Shown in pieces: positions 52,618 to 61,339 of a DNA stretch of 64,000 nt. The position numbers and the translations under genes are program-made. The notes under the pieces were generated by a model that saw only the letters and a list, made by a program, of their open reading frames with translations, made no database searches and had not been told where the DNA came from. The first letter of the stretch is position 1; each line of letters starts with the position of its first letter. Source of the stretch: Marnyiella aurantia (GTDB lineage Bacteria > Bacteroidota > Bacteroidia > Flavobacteriales > Weeksellaceae); NCBI RefSeq assembly GCF_014041915.1, contig NZ_CP059472.1, positions 186,001 to 250,000 of the forward strand, in the 5' to 3' direction.

Positions 52618-53106
52618 TTATTTATAATTCTTTGGATCCATCACCTCTGTCCACCGATCAGATTCTGCAAATTGTTTTATAATCTGATTTCTCTCCATCA
52701 GAAATTTCCGCATATAACTTGTGAGCATCAGCCTGTTAAATAATTGACCAAGAATTCCCGCCGGCGACTCAAAATCGAAGATATCAGTCATAATAACTTT
52801 GTCTCCGTCCTGAGTAAATATATGCTGATGCCGGAGCGATTTGAATATTCCGTTAAGTTGCTCGTCAACAAAATATATCGGGCTTTGCAGTGCTGTAATT
52901 TTTGTAGTCAGGTTTTGACGTATAAAAAAATGTGTGGCTCTCCAGGTTACGGTTTCATTCAGATCCAAAAGTCCGCCGGTTTTTCCGGCAACAGCTTCTT
53001 CGTCTGTCTTTGCTGTTGAGAGTTTGTGCAGGTCCACACTGCGTGAAAGATCAAAACAGATTTGAACTGAAGAGCTGATTTCGGTGCTGAGTTCAATCCT
53101 GGGCAT
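52618..53106 (-). CDS. SRPBCC (START-like) protein
   Basis: A 162-residue single-domain protein: MPRIELSTEISSSVQICFDLSRSVDLH at the start, WRATHFFIRQNLTTKI in the middle and IFDFESPAGILGQLFNRLMLTSYMRKFLMERN as the C-terminal helix. This matches the SRPBCC family often annotated as cell-division-inhibitor-like (cyclase/dehydrase group). The ATG at 53106 is preferred to a TTG two codons upstream. It lies 10 bases after the TonB-dependent receptor gene, so it is the end of that operon. Confidence 0.85.
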   Translation of the reverse strand: MPRIELSTEISSSVQICFDLSRSVDLHKLSTAKTDEEAVAGKTGGLLDLNETVTWRATHFFIRQNLTTKITALQSPIYFVDEQLNGIFKSLRHQHIFTQDGDKVIMTDIFDFESPAGILGQLFNRLMLTSYMRKFLMERNQIIKQFAESDRWTEVMDPKNYK

Positions 53107-53116
53107 CCGCAAATAA

Positions 53117-55339
53117 TTATTTTATGCGGAATTCCAGCTTCGCATTGAAAAAACGGCCTGTAAGATTTACAGGAACGGGGTAAATATAGTTATTGCTAAC
53201 ATCCGTAACCCACTGGTTGGCCACAGTATTATAAATATTGAAAGCATTGAAAACCTGAACACCCAACGTGAGTTCCTCAAAATTTTCCCAGAAGCCCCAG
53301 GACTTGTTTTTTTCCTTTGGATCTATAAACACGTAGGAAAGTCCGATGTCAACTCTTTTGTAAGAAGGTAGTGTTTTTTGGTAATCGTAACGGGTTTCCA
53401 GGCTTGGTAAACCGTTATTATCAAACATAATAGGAGCACCTGTAGGCAATCCCATAGCATAAATACCGGTCAGGTTTACACGCATTTTTGGAAACTTCGG
53501 CATATAATCCTGGTAAAATATGGCAAACCTGAATCTTTGGTCAGTTGCCCGGGCAATGTCTCCCCGGCCGTCAATATTTTCGAATGTCCGCGCATAACTT
53601 GCAGACAGCCAGGAATCTATTCCCGGTACAAATTCGCCGAAAAGCCGCGTATCAATACCGTAGGCATAGCCGTCTGCATTGTTTTTTCCTGAATATCGAA
53701 TCCTCACATTATCCATAAAATACGGTATGAGGTCGTCCATCTTCTTGTAATAGAGTTCCGTTGTAAGTTTGAACGGCCTGTCGTACATGGAGAATTCGTA
53801 ATCGTTACCCAAAATAAGCTGCATGGAGCGCTGTGATTTGATGTCGGAATTGAAACTGCCGTCCAGGTCCTTAATTTCTTTATAAAAAGGCTGCTGGTAG
53901 TAAATTCCGCCGGCTACACGGAACAGCATATCAGATTCCCAGTCCGGCTTAATTGCAAATTGCGCGCGCGGTGAGAAAATGGTTTCCTTATTGAAAGACC
54001 AATTGGCTACGCGGGCTCCTGCATTGAAATAAGCACGGCTGCGACCCCAGTAAAATTTGTTGGAATACTGCGCGTAAGCCGACATCCGCGTAGGTTCTAC
54101 AGCATTATCGCCGGCAATATGGTAGTAGAGTTCCATGGAGGACGGATCCAGTACGCCCGGCAGAACCTGATCACGCGGTACGCTGTAGCCAAGGGAATCA
54201 ACGAGTCTCCATTCGTTGGTGAGGTCGCGAAGGTTTTCTTTTTCGAACTTAAAACCTACTTCAAGATTGGAGTTTATATTTGGCGAGAAACGTGTCCGCA
54301 ATTGAGTGCCGTACGTTCTGACCATCAGGTCATTCCTCGCATGATCGATCTGGCCGCCTACATCGTACGAGGTAACAGGATCACCCGTTACAGGATCAAA
54401 ACTTTCAAGAACATAAGCAGAGGCAATACTGTAATATTCGCGCTCACGGTTCTGATAAGCGAAATTATCCAGCAGGATTCTCCATTTTTCGTTTGGCCTG
54501 TAATTCAGGGAAAAGGTTCCCATCATGTTTTTATATCTGTCGTCCTCGCGGCCGTCATAGAAAACGCTGACTTTTATAGGCTGGTTCACACTGCCAAACT
54601 CAACTTCCTTGGCTTTCGGAATCATCTCATAATCGTTTTGGGAATAATATCCGATAAACGACATCGAGAATTTCGGGCTTATATGATAATTCAGAAAAGA
54701 CTGAAAATCCATATACCGGGGATTGAAATCCGTTTCCTCATTCAGGGTATTCAGGATAAGATTGGTATTCCTGTACCTTCCGGAAACCAAGGCCGTAAGT
54801 TTTTTGTTCCCGGTAGCAAAACCAGTGGAAAGCCTCCCTCCTATCATACTGGCTTCACCGGAAATCTCAAATTTTTCAGGCTCCCGGTAATAGATATTCA
54901 GTGCGGAGGACATTTTATCGCCGTACTTCGCCTCAAATCCACCAGCCGAGAAGTTTACCGTGGAAACCATATCGGGGTTGATGATGCTCATTCCCTCCTG
55001 CATGGAATTGCGGATAAGGAATGGCCTGTAGATTTCAATATCGTTAATGTAGATCAAATTTTCATCGTAGTTGCCGCCCCGGACCATATACTGAGAAGAA
55101 AGCTCCGTATTGGAGTTTACTGAAGGAAGTGTTTTAATCAGACCTTCTATGCCGCCGGAAACCGAGGCTATCTGGCCAGCCTGCCGTGCATTAATGCTTA
55201 CATTGGTAACGTCCTGAGTTACATTTCCTTTTCTCTGGAAAACTACTTCTTCAATGGTCTGTGTACGTAGTGTATCTTCCTTTTGGGAATAAAACATTAT
55301 TGGCAGGATGGAGGCTGCAAGGAAAATCTGTCTTCTCAA
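53117..55339 (-). CDS. TonB-dependent outer-membrane receptor
   Basis: A 740-residue receptor. Signal peptide (about 1-19, …IMFYSQ), a TIEEVVFQRKG segment before the plug, a plug domain (about 35-150: NVSINARQAGQ, SGGIEGLIKTLPSVNS, QYMVRGGNYDEN, VSTVNFSAGGFEAKYGDKMSS), then a 22-stranded barrel ending FFNAKLEFRIK. There is no CarboxypepD_reg domain. The start is TTG (55337-55339): the next in-frame ATG would remove the signal peptide, and a stop lies upstream. Ligand unknown; no SusD partner, so probably not a glycan importer. Confidence 0.88.
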   Translation of the reverse strand: MRRQIFLAASILPIMFYSQKEDTLRTQTIEEVVFQRKGNVTQDVTNVSINARQAGQIASVSGGIEGLIKTLPSVNSNTELSSQYMVRGGNYDENLIYINDIEIYRPFLIRNSMQEGMSIINPDMVSTVNFSAGGFEAKYGDKMSSALNIYYREPEKFEISGEASMIGGRLSTGFATGNKKLTALVSGRYRNTNLILNTLNEETDFNPRYMDFQSFLNYHISPKFSMSFIGYYSQNDYEMIPKAKEVEFGSVNQPIKVSVFYDGREDDRYKNMMGTFSLNYRPNEKWRILLDNFAYQNREREYYSIASAYVLESFDPVTGDPVTSYDVGGQIDHARNDLMVRTYGTQLRTRFSPNINSNLEVGFKFEKENLRDLTNEWRLVDSLGYSVPRDQVLPGVLDPSSMELYYHIAGDNAVEPTRMSAYAQYSNKFYWGRSRAYFNAGARVANWSFNKETIFSPRAQFAIKPDWESDMLFRVAGGIYYQQPFYKEIKDLDGSFNSDIKSQRSMQLILGNDYEFSMYDRPFKLTTELYYKKMDDLIPYFMDNVRIRYSGKNNADGYAYGIDTRLFGEFVPGIDSWLSASYARTFENIDGRGDIARATDQRFRFAIFYQDYMPKFPKMRVNLTGIYAMGLPTGAPIMFDNNGLPSLETRYDYQKTLPSYKRVDIGLSYVFIDPKEKNKSWGFWENFEELTLGVQVFNAFNIYNTVANQWVTDVSNNYIYPVPVNLTGRFFNAKLEFRIK

Positions 55340-55381
55340 GTCGCGAATTTTAGGAACTAAATTTATAAAAATTTAACTGAA

Positions 55382-56191
55382 TTACAGAATGGCTTCGCGT
55401 ATGCGTGTAAGTTTCTGCAGGAGAGCTTCCAACTGGTCCAGTTTGAGCATATTGGCACCGTCCGAAAGCGCACAGCTGGGGTCCGGATGGGTTTCGATGA
55501 AAAGACCGTCGGCACCTACGGCGATTCCGGCTTTTGCTATTGTTTCTATAAGTTCCGGGCGGCCACCGGTAACTCCGGAACTCTGGTTGGGCTGCTGAAG
55601 GGAATGCGTTACATCCAGGATTACAGGTGCATATTGCTGCATAGTCGGGATGCCGCGGAAGTCCACCACCAGGTCTGAATATCCAAATGAGTTTCCTCTT
55701 TCTATAATCGCTGTTTTGGTATTACCTGAATCCGTAATTTTCTCCACTGCAAACTTCATGGCTTCGGGGGAAAGAAACTGTCCTTTTTTCAGCGTTACGC
55801 ATTTACCTGTTTTGGCGGCGGCCACCAAAAGGTCGGTTTGCCTTACCAGAAAAGCAGGAATCTGGAGAACATCTACATACCGCGCCGCCAGTGCTGCATG
55901 TTCGTTTTCGTGAATGTCTGTGGTAGTTGGAATATTGAAAGTCTCCCCTACTTTTTTCAGGATTTCCAGTGATTTTTCTTCGCCAATGGTCGTGAAACTG
56001 TCTACCCTGCTGCGGTTTGCTTTCTTGAAGCTCCCTTTGAATATGTAAGGAATTTTATATTTATCGGTAATGGTAATCACTTTCTCGGCAATTCTGAGAG
56101 CCATGTCTTCACCTTCAATGATACACGGTCCCGCGATTAGGAAAAAGTTTGTAGAGTCTGAATGATGGATGTTATTTAGATGTTGAATCAT
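55382..56191 (-). CDS. kdsA: 3-deoxy-8-phosphooctulonate synthase (KDO-8-P synthase)
   Basis: A 269-residue enzyme that condenses phosphoenolpyruvate and arabinose-5-phosphate to KDO-8-P for the lipopolysaccharide inner core. LIAGPCIIEGEDMA, the substrate-loop motif FKGSFKKANRSR and DFRGIPTMQQY are diagnostic. The family's metal position (AGPCxxE) holds Cys22, which suggests the metal-dependent class. It overlaps the upstream gene by 20 bases. Confidence 0.95.
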   Translation of the reverse strand: MIQHLNNIHHSDSTNFFLIAGPCIIEGEDMALRIAEKVITITDKYKIPYIFKGSFKKANRSRVDSFTTIGEEKSLEILKKVGETFNIPTTTDIHENEHAALAARYVDVLQIPAFLVRQTDLLVAAAKTGKCVTLKKGQFLSPEAMKFAVEKITDSGNTKTAIIERGNSFGYSDLVVDFRGIPTMQQYAPVILDVTHSLQQPNQSSGVTGGRPELIETIAKAGIAVGADGLFIETHPDPSCALSDGANMLKLDQLEALLQKLTRIREAIL

Positions 56192-57044
56192 TGGAGTTGA
56201 TATGTTGTTCTAATTTTTGAATATTCTGTTGAAACTGCGGTGATTTAATTTCCTGCTTGATGATCCCCAACCATTTTTTAGCTACACTTTTCTGATTCAG
56301 GTGATTGCTGTATGCTATCAGGTTCATTAAAGACTCCGCTTTATATGAATCGGTTGTATAATTTTTTAAATTACTTTCAATAAACTTCTCGGCATCTGAA
56401 ATTTTGGATTGATTTAATAAAGCAAACACGTGCTCCTTTAGTACCAAATCGTTCGCAGCCTCAGCTTTAATAGCTTCGGCCGTGATTTTCTCTGCTTTGA
56501 CGAAATCTTTCAGAACATTATACGCAAAAGCCAACTCAAAAAACAACTCGGGTGTCCTGTAGTTAGCATCATATAATTTTAATAATTTTGGAAGTGCCAA
56601 TTGTGAAAATCTCGCACCATTCATTACGCTGGCCCGTCTTAGTGACTTTTCATTTTCAGATGCGTTTGATTTATAGTTATGCAACCAGTTGGGTTCGGCA
56701 GGATAACCGAAAAGTTTTACCATTGAAGCTGGTATTATGGCTGTTTTATATCCAAGATTTTCGATTCTTTGAATTTGTGATCCCACCTTCTGGTCATAGC
56801 TTTCAATTACTTTTAATCTACCGTTTTCTTCCTTCAAACTGCCAATAATTTTGTACGTATATCCAGCATATTCATCAAAATAGACATACCCAAAACCATA
56901 TCCCCCGCCCTCTTCTTCGCGCGGAACGGCTACATAATTATTTTCTGAATCCGGAACATTGGTATTGAAGTTCAGCTCTTTTACAGTCTGAGAAAAATAT
57001 AGAGAACTGCAAAACAGTATGGCCCCAATAAAGATTTTTTTCAT
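56172..57044 (-). CDS. Secreted TPR-like protein
   Basis: A 290-residue protein with a signal peptide (MKKIFIGAILFCSSLYFSQ). A beta-rich N-terminal half (YGFGYVYFDEYAGYTYKIIG) is followed by a helical half with TPR-like units (ELFFELAFAYNVLKDFVKAEKIT, LLNQSKISDAEKFIESN, SLMNLIAYSNHLNQKSVAKKWLG). The family is not recognised. It overlaps kdsA by 20 bases at its end and the upstream DUF1697 gene by 4 bases (ATGA), so translation is probably coupled. Confidence 0.75.
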   Translation of the reverse strand: MKKIFIGAILFCSSLYFSQTVKELNFNTNVPDSENNYVAVPREEEGGGYGFGYVYFDEYAGYTYKIIGSLKEENGRLKVIESYDQKVGSQIQRIENLGYKTAIIPASMVKLFGYPAEPNWLHNYKSNASENEKSLRRASVMNGARFSQLALPKLLKLYDANYRTPELFFELAFAYNVLKDFVKAEKITAEAIKAEAANDLVLKEHVFALLNQSKISDAEKFIESNLKNYTTDSYKAESLMNLIAYSNHLNQKSVAKKWLGIIKQEIKSPQFQQNIQKLEQHINSNDSTSK

Positions 57045-57568
57045 TTCAGTTTATTAATTATTTTATCAAAAGTATTGATATTTCTTGAAGTAATCTTATC
57101 CTTCAGCGACTTCCGACCAAGCACCTTTCCAAAAGCACTGTGCAAGGTATTTCCTTTGGGAACCTGCCAATAGAAGGTGCTGTTTACCACCTGCCCTTTT
57201 TCATCTTTACTTTTTGCCGAATTGCTGAAGATGCTGAGCAGTTCTTTTTCGATGTCTTTCTGTCCGATAAATATATAGGTGTGAAAATCGGCTACAGCTT
57301 CAAAAGGATTGTTGGACAGCATCGCTGTAATTTCATCCTCACTCCGAAGAAACATAAAAGCGTCATAATTGAAATGAGCAGACATGGCTTTTTCAAGTTC
57401 AGTTTTAAGCACTTCCGGTCTTCTTTCTGATGAAAAAAGAATGTTACCGGAAGCAAGTACAGAAGTTACCTGCTCCATGCCCACTGATTCAAATACGCTG
57501 CAAACTTCTGCCATTTTCATGGAAGTTCCGTTTACATTCACTCCGCGCAAAAAAGCACAGTATTTCAC
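57041..57568 (-). CDS. DUF1697 family protein
   Basis: A 175-residue cytoplasmic protein with the family's signature opening YCAFLRGVNVNGTSMKMAEV, then VLASGNILFSS, and the C-terminal GRKSLKDKITSRNINTFDKI. The biochemical function of DUF1697 is unknown. It is the first gene of the minus-strand run that includes kdsA and the TonB-dependent receptor. Confidence 0.9.
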   Translation of the reverse strand: MKYCAFLRGVNVNGTSMKMAEVCSVFESVGMEQVTSVLASGNILFSSERRPEVLKTELEKAMSAHFNYDAFMFLRSEDEITAMLSNNPFEAVADFHTYIFIGQKDIEKELLSIFSNSAKSKDEKGQVVNSTFYWQVPKGNTLHSAFGKVLGRKSLKDKITSRNINTFDKIINKLK

Positions 57569-57593
57569 ACAGCTTGTTTTTAGGATTTAAGTA

Positions 57594-57601
57594 CAAATAT
57601 A
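57594..57601 (-). promoter_or_regulatory. -7 element TATATTTG of the DUF1697-kdsA operon
   Basis: A minus-strand match to TAnnTTTG, 25 bases before the DUF1697 ATG and just downstream of the preceding terminator hairpin. Confidence 0.65.
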
Positions 57602-57606
57602 ACCAA

Positions 57607-57631
57607 TAAAAAAAGCGGACAAAAGTCCGCT
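57607..57631 (-). terminator. Terminator after the TMEM260-like gene
   Basis: On the minus strand AGCGGAC-TTTT-GTCCGCT, a perfect 7-bp stem, is followed by a T-run. Confidence 0.88.
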
Positions 57632-57651
57632 AATAATTAAACTGTGTTCTG

Positions 57652-60600
57652 TTATTGGGTTACCTGCATCATTGCTCTGGTAATCTGATCTTCTTTCTCG
57701 CTGGCATACGTGGAATCGTATGGCTTCATCACATCAAAAAGATAACTGTAGAAAGGCGTAATACGCTGTATCTTGGAACTTTCGCGGAATGCTTTTTCCT
57801 TACCCATCTGCTCCAGATTTTTGATGAAGGTGTTGAATCGTTTGTCCACAGGTTCCAGAGATTTTACCAGATAAGCATAACCTTTATCGCGCTGTCCGCT
57901 CTTGTTATAGGCATCGCTCACTGCGGCCACCACCATGGAGTATTCCATTGTGTTGGTACGCATCTGACGGCCCACAAATTTCTGCTGCTCAGGAGTCAGA
58001 CTGTTATAATAGTCATATTCCGCAAAAATTCCTTTCTTAAGCTGCTCTGCCAGTTTAAGACCTTTCTGTTCTTCGCCTGCAACTATATAGGCATAGGCAA
58101 TGGAACTAAGTGAACGCGGATCACTGTATTTTGAAACCGGGATTTCACGGGATGCGAGGTCCAGTATTTCCAGTGCTTTCCCCTTCTGTCCGGCAAGTGC
58201 CAGTGCTTCAGCAGCTCTTCCGGCTGAATTTCGGTAGCCAATGATATTTGAGGTTGATGTCTGATCGAAGTGAACATCTGTATTCTTAAAATTACCCCAC
58301 TTGAAGTTCTTCACCACATTATAAAGTGATTCGGGGTCTACACGGCCCATCTCGCCATCTTCCCTAACTGAAGTTTTAATTGGAACAAGTCTGTAGCTGA
58401 ATCCGTCGTACTGCAGGTAATCATCCAGATAAAAGATATTCTCACTGTCATACACCCCTCCGTTGGAAAAGTTAATTGTACGGTTCCAGTCGAAATTAGC
58501 CAGGATATCCAACAGGATCAGGTTATTCTTGAACATGGTTCCACGTCTGTATTCAACAGTAATATTATCCACTGTTGAAGGCAAATCAGAAGCTTTTATA
58601 GCCCCGGATTTTACAGCATTTGCTTTATTTACCGGAATGACGAAACGGGAGACAGGGATGAAATTGAACTTCTCATATTTTTCCTGTCCGAAGAGCATCT
58701 TCAGCATTTCATCCTTTTCCGGACTTTTCATCTTTACAAATTCCACCGCCTCCTTTACGGTCATGGAATCCTGGGTGATGTATTTGGTAAATGGCGCAAA
58801 TATGCTTTCGGGGGCCCCGTTCTGCAGTTGATTCTGGATGAAACCCTGAAGGTTTTCCGCATCAAAAACAACAATCTGGTCATTGGTCCCGTCGCGGTAA
58901 TCATCATGTTTCAGGGTTCCAGGCACAGCGCTGGAATTGTAGGTACGGCGTTTCACCTGGTCAATATTCCATGGAGTTGAAAGCAGTGTAAAGTTCACCA
59001 CCTTTACATCATCGCGGAAGCCTTCTGTTTCCTGCAGACCCCATACAGGGTAAGTATCATTATCGCCATAAACGAACAGGATATTGTCTTTCGGTAAAGA
59101 TTTCAGAACCGACTGGGCATAATCATAAGCAGAATACCGCTCGCTGCGGTCATGCGGAACATAGTTCTGGAAACCCATCATAAACGGAATTCCAAGCAGG
59201 AGGATTCCTACAACAATGTTAGCAGCATTGGATTTTACCTTGGACTGCAGATACCACAGAATAGCAGCGGCACCCAAACCAATCCAAATAGCCAAAGCAT
59301 AAAAGGATCCCACCATTGCATAATCCCTTTCCCTTGGCTCAAAGGGTTTTACACCGGTGTAGAAAATAATTCCGACACTTGTTAAAACAAACAGGGAAAG
59401 CAGGGCATAGAAACGTCCGAAATCACGGTTGAGATGAAAGAAAAATCCGATAATCGCCAGGATAAACGGCAGGAAATAGAAAGCTACGGTACTGTCATTT
59501 TTGAATTTAGCAGGTAATCTGGACTGGTCTCCCAGGAGGGCATCATCAATGAAAGAGATGCCGGAAATCCAGTTTCCGTTCGTGTTTTCCATATTGCCTT
59601 CCAGGTCATTCTGCCTTCCGACAAAATTCCACATCAGGTATCTGAAGAAATAATAATTATTCTGAAAACTGAAGAAATAATCGAGGTTTTGCGCCAGCGA
59701 GGGCTTCTGGACATTAATCAGATTGTAGGGACGTACTTCCAGGTAATCCGATACGCTTATGGAGCCGTCTTCATATTTTGCACGCAGCTCGTCAAATATT
59801 TTGCGTGCCTCAGGACTGTCGGCAATGTCTGGGTTGTCATAATTAAAGGAAAAATCAGGTGCACCATACATACTGATGTAATTGGCCATTACATTTTTAT
59901 CATCGTTGAACATCCTCGGCATAAAACCAACATGATTTGGCGAGTAAACATAATTAAAACGCTCGCCCACGATACGGTAGCTGCCGGACTGTTCGTCTTT
60001 CTCATAAATATCGCCGGTCTTTTTGCTTTTGAAACTTCCGTCCTCATTTTTCAGGATACCGTTGGCGTCCAGACTGGCGGTATAGTTCTGACCGTAGAAG
60101 GTAGGCCAGTCACCATACTGCTCACGGTTGTAATAATCCAGCATACCGATGGCGGTATCAGGATTGTTAAGGTTCATAGGTGGGTTTGCATTGGCACGTA
60201 TTGGAATAACAAGCCAGCAGGAGAATCCTATGATCATAAATACTAAGGATAATGAAGCGGTCTGAAGGATTCTGTTCCCCGACTTATTGCTGTAATTAAG
60301 TACGAAGTAGCATAACGCGGCCATAAGTATGAACGCAGCCACCGTTCCCGAATGGAAAGGCAGTCCGATACCGTTCACAAAGAAAATTTCCAGCTTACCG
60401 AACACGGTCATAATTACCGGGAAAATGATCTTGAAAACAAGGATCAGGACTATGAGTGTAAGTACGTTTGCAACTGCAAAGTTTTTCCAGCTGAACTCAT
60501 AGTTACGTGCATAATAAATAAGACAAACTGCGGGAATAGCCAGCATGGCCATCATGTGAACACCCACAGAAAGACCTACAACAAAGAATATCAGGATAAT

Positions 60601-61137
60601 CCATCTCTGACTGTCTGCCTGGTCATATTCATTCTCCCATTTAGTTATCAGCCAGACTATAAGCGCAATAAACATAGAGGTCATAGAGTAAACCTCGCCC
60701 TCCACGGCAGAAAACCAGAAAGTATCTGAAAATGTAAAGCAAAGGGCGCCTATGGCGCCGGCAAAAAGAATTGAAATCTCCTCGTGCACGGTCACTTCTT
60801 CAAAATCTTTATTCAGCAAACGGCGCACAAGATGCGTGATTGTCCAGAACAGAAACAGGATGGTGAAAGCACTGAAAAGTGCAGACATAGAATTGATGAT
60901 AAGCGAATAATTGGCACCGTTACCGAAGGCAAATAATCCGGCTACGGCACCTACGAGCTGAAACAGAGCAGCACCCGGTGCGTGAGTTACCTCAAGTTTT
61001 ACAGCAGATGCGATATATTCTCCGGCATCCCAGAAACTAAGATTAGGCTCTATTGTAGAAAGATACGTAACGAAGGCAATACCGAATATTACCCAGCCCA
61101 GTACGGTATTCCATTTTTTAAAAGTCCAGTTTTTCAT
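57652..61137 (-). CDS. DUF2723 / TMEM260-like membrane protein (putative protein O-glycosyltransferase)
   Basis: A 1161-residue protein. The N-terminal half holds about 11-13 membrane helices, starting with a GT-C-like pattern: FLSTIEPNLSFWDAGEYIA with acidic FWDAGE, then VTHAPGAALFQLVGA. The C-terminal ~500 residues are soluble, containing FVYGDNDTYPVWGLQETEG and, near the end, TPR-like helices (AEALALAGQKGKALEILDLA). The family PF11028 includes human TMEM260, an O-mannosyltransferase, so a protein glycosyltransferase is the best guess. Bacteroidota glycosylate many envelope proteins. No partner genes are adjacent. Confidence 0.85.
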   Translation of the reverse strand: MKNWTFKKWNTVLGWVIFGIAFVTYLSTIEPNLSFWDAGEYIASAVKLEVTHAPGAALFQLVGAVAGLFAFGNGANYSLIINSMSALFSAFTILFLFWTITHLVRRLLNKDFEEVTVHEEISILFAGAIGALCFTFSDTFWFSAVEGEVYSMTSMFIALIVWLITKWENEYDQADSQRWIILIFFVVGLSVGVHMMAMLAIPAVCLIYYARNYEFSWKNFAVANVLTLIVLILVFKIIFPVIMTVFGKLEIFFVNGIGLPFHSGTVAAFILMAALCYFVLNYSNKSGNRILQTASLSLVFMIIGFSCWLVIPIRANANPPMNLNNPDTAIGMLDYYNREQYGDWPTFYGQNYTASLDANGILKNEDGSFKSKKTGDIYEKDEQSGSYRIVGERFNYVYSPNHVGFMPRMFNDDKNVMANYISMYGAPDFSFNYDNPDIADSPEARKIFDELRAKYEDGSISVSDYLEVRPYNLINVQKPSLAQNLDYFFSFQNNYYFFRYLMWNFVGRQNDLEGNMENTNGNWISGISFIDDALLGDQSRLPAKFKNDSTVAFYFLPFILAIIGFFFHLNRDFGRFYALLSLFVLTSVGIIFYTGVKPFEPRERDYAMVGSFYALAIWIGLGAAAILWYLQSKVKSNAANIVVGILLLGIPFMMGFQNYVPHDRSERYSAYDYAQSVLKSLPKDNILFVYGDNDTYPVWGLQETEGFRDDVKVVNFTLLSTPWNIDQVKRRTYNSSAVPGTLKHDDYRDGTNDQIVVFDAENLQGFIQNQLQNGAPESIFAPFTKYITQDSMTVKEAVEFVKMKSPEKDEMLKMLFGQEKYEKFNFIPVSRFVIPVNKANAVKSGAIKASDLPSTVDNITVEYRRGTMFKNNLILLDILANFDWNRTINFSNGGVYDSENIFYLDDYLQYDGFSYRLVPIKTSVREDGEMGRVDPESLYNVVKNFKWGNFKNTDVHFDQTSTSNIIGYRNSAGRAAEALALAGQKGKALEILDLASREIPVSKYSDPRSLSSIAYAYIVAGEEQKGLKLAEQLKKGIFAEYDYYNSLTPEQQKFVGRQMRTNTMEYSMVVAAVSDAYNKSGQRDKGYAYLVKSLEPVDKRFNTFIKNLEQMGKEKAFRESSKIQRITPFYSYLFDVMKPYDSTYASEKEDQITRAMMQVTQ

Positions 61138-61309
61138 AACAATTTACAAATCATGCGAAAATAGTATTTTTCCGCCATTTATCCTGCGTTTAAGATAATA
61201 TTAAGTGGTGGCGCAGTATTTGTCTGCAATCAGCCGCCTTTAAAAGATTTTAGCAGCTTTAAAAGCAGCAGGAAATTATTTCATAATACTTTTTTTTTGT
61301 AATTTTGTC

Positions 61310-61317
61310 GATGGTTT
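61310..61317 (+). promoter_or_regulatory. -7 element TAATTTTG before the capA-like gene
   Basis: A match to TAnnTTTG, 22 bases before ATG 61340, within a T-rich stretch. Confidence 0.6.
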
Positions 61318-61339
61318 TTTAGAGAAAAAATATATTTTA

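Noticed and set aside
54119-55123. 334-codon ORF antisense to the TonB-dependent receptor
   Set aside because: No domain, signal or ribosome-binding context; it mirrors the codon pattern of the real gene.
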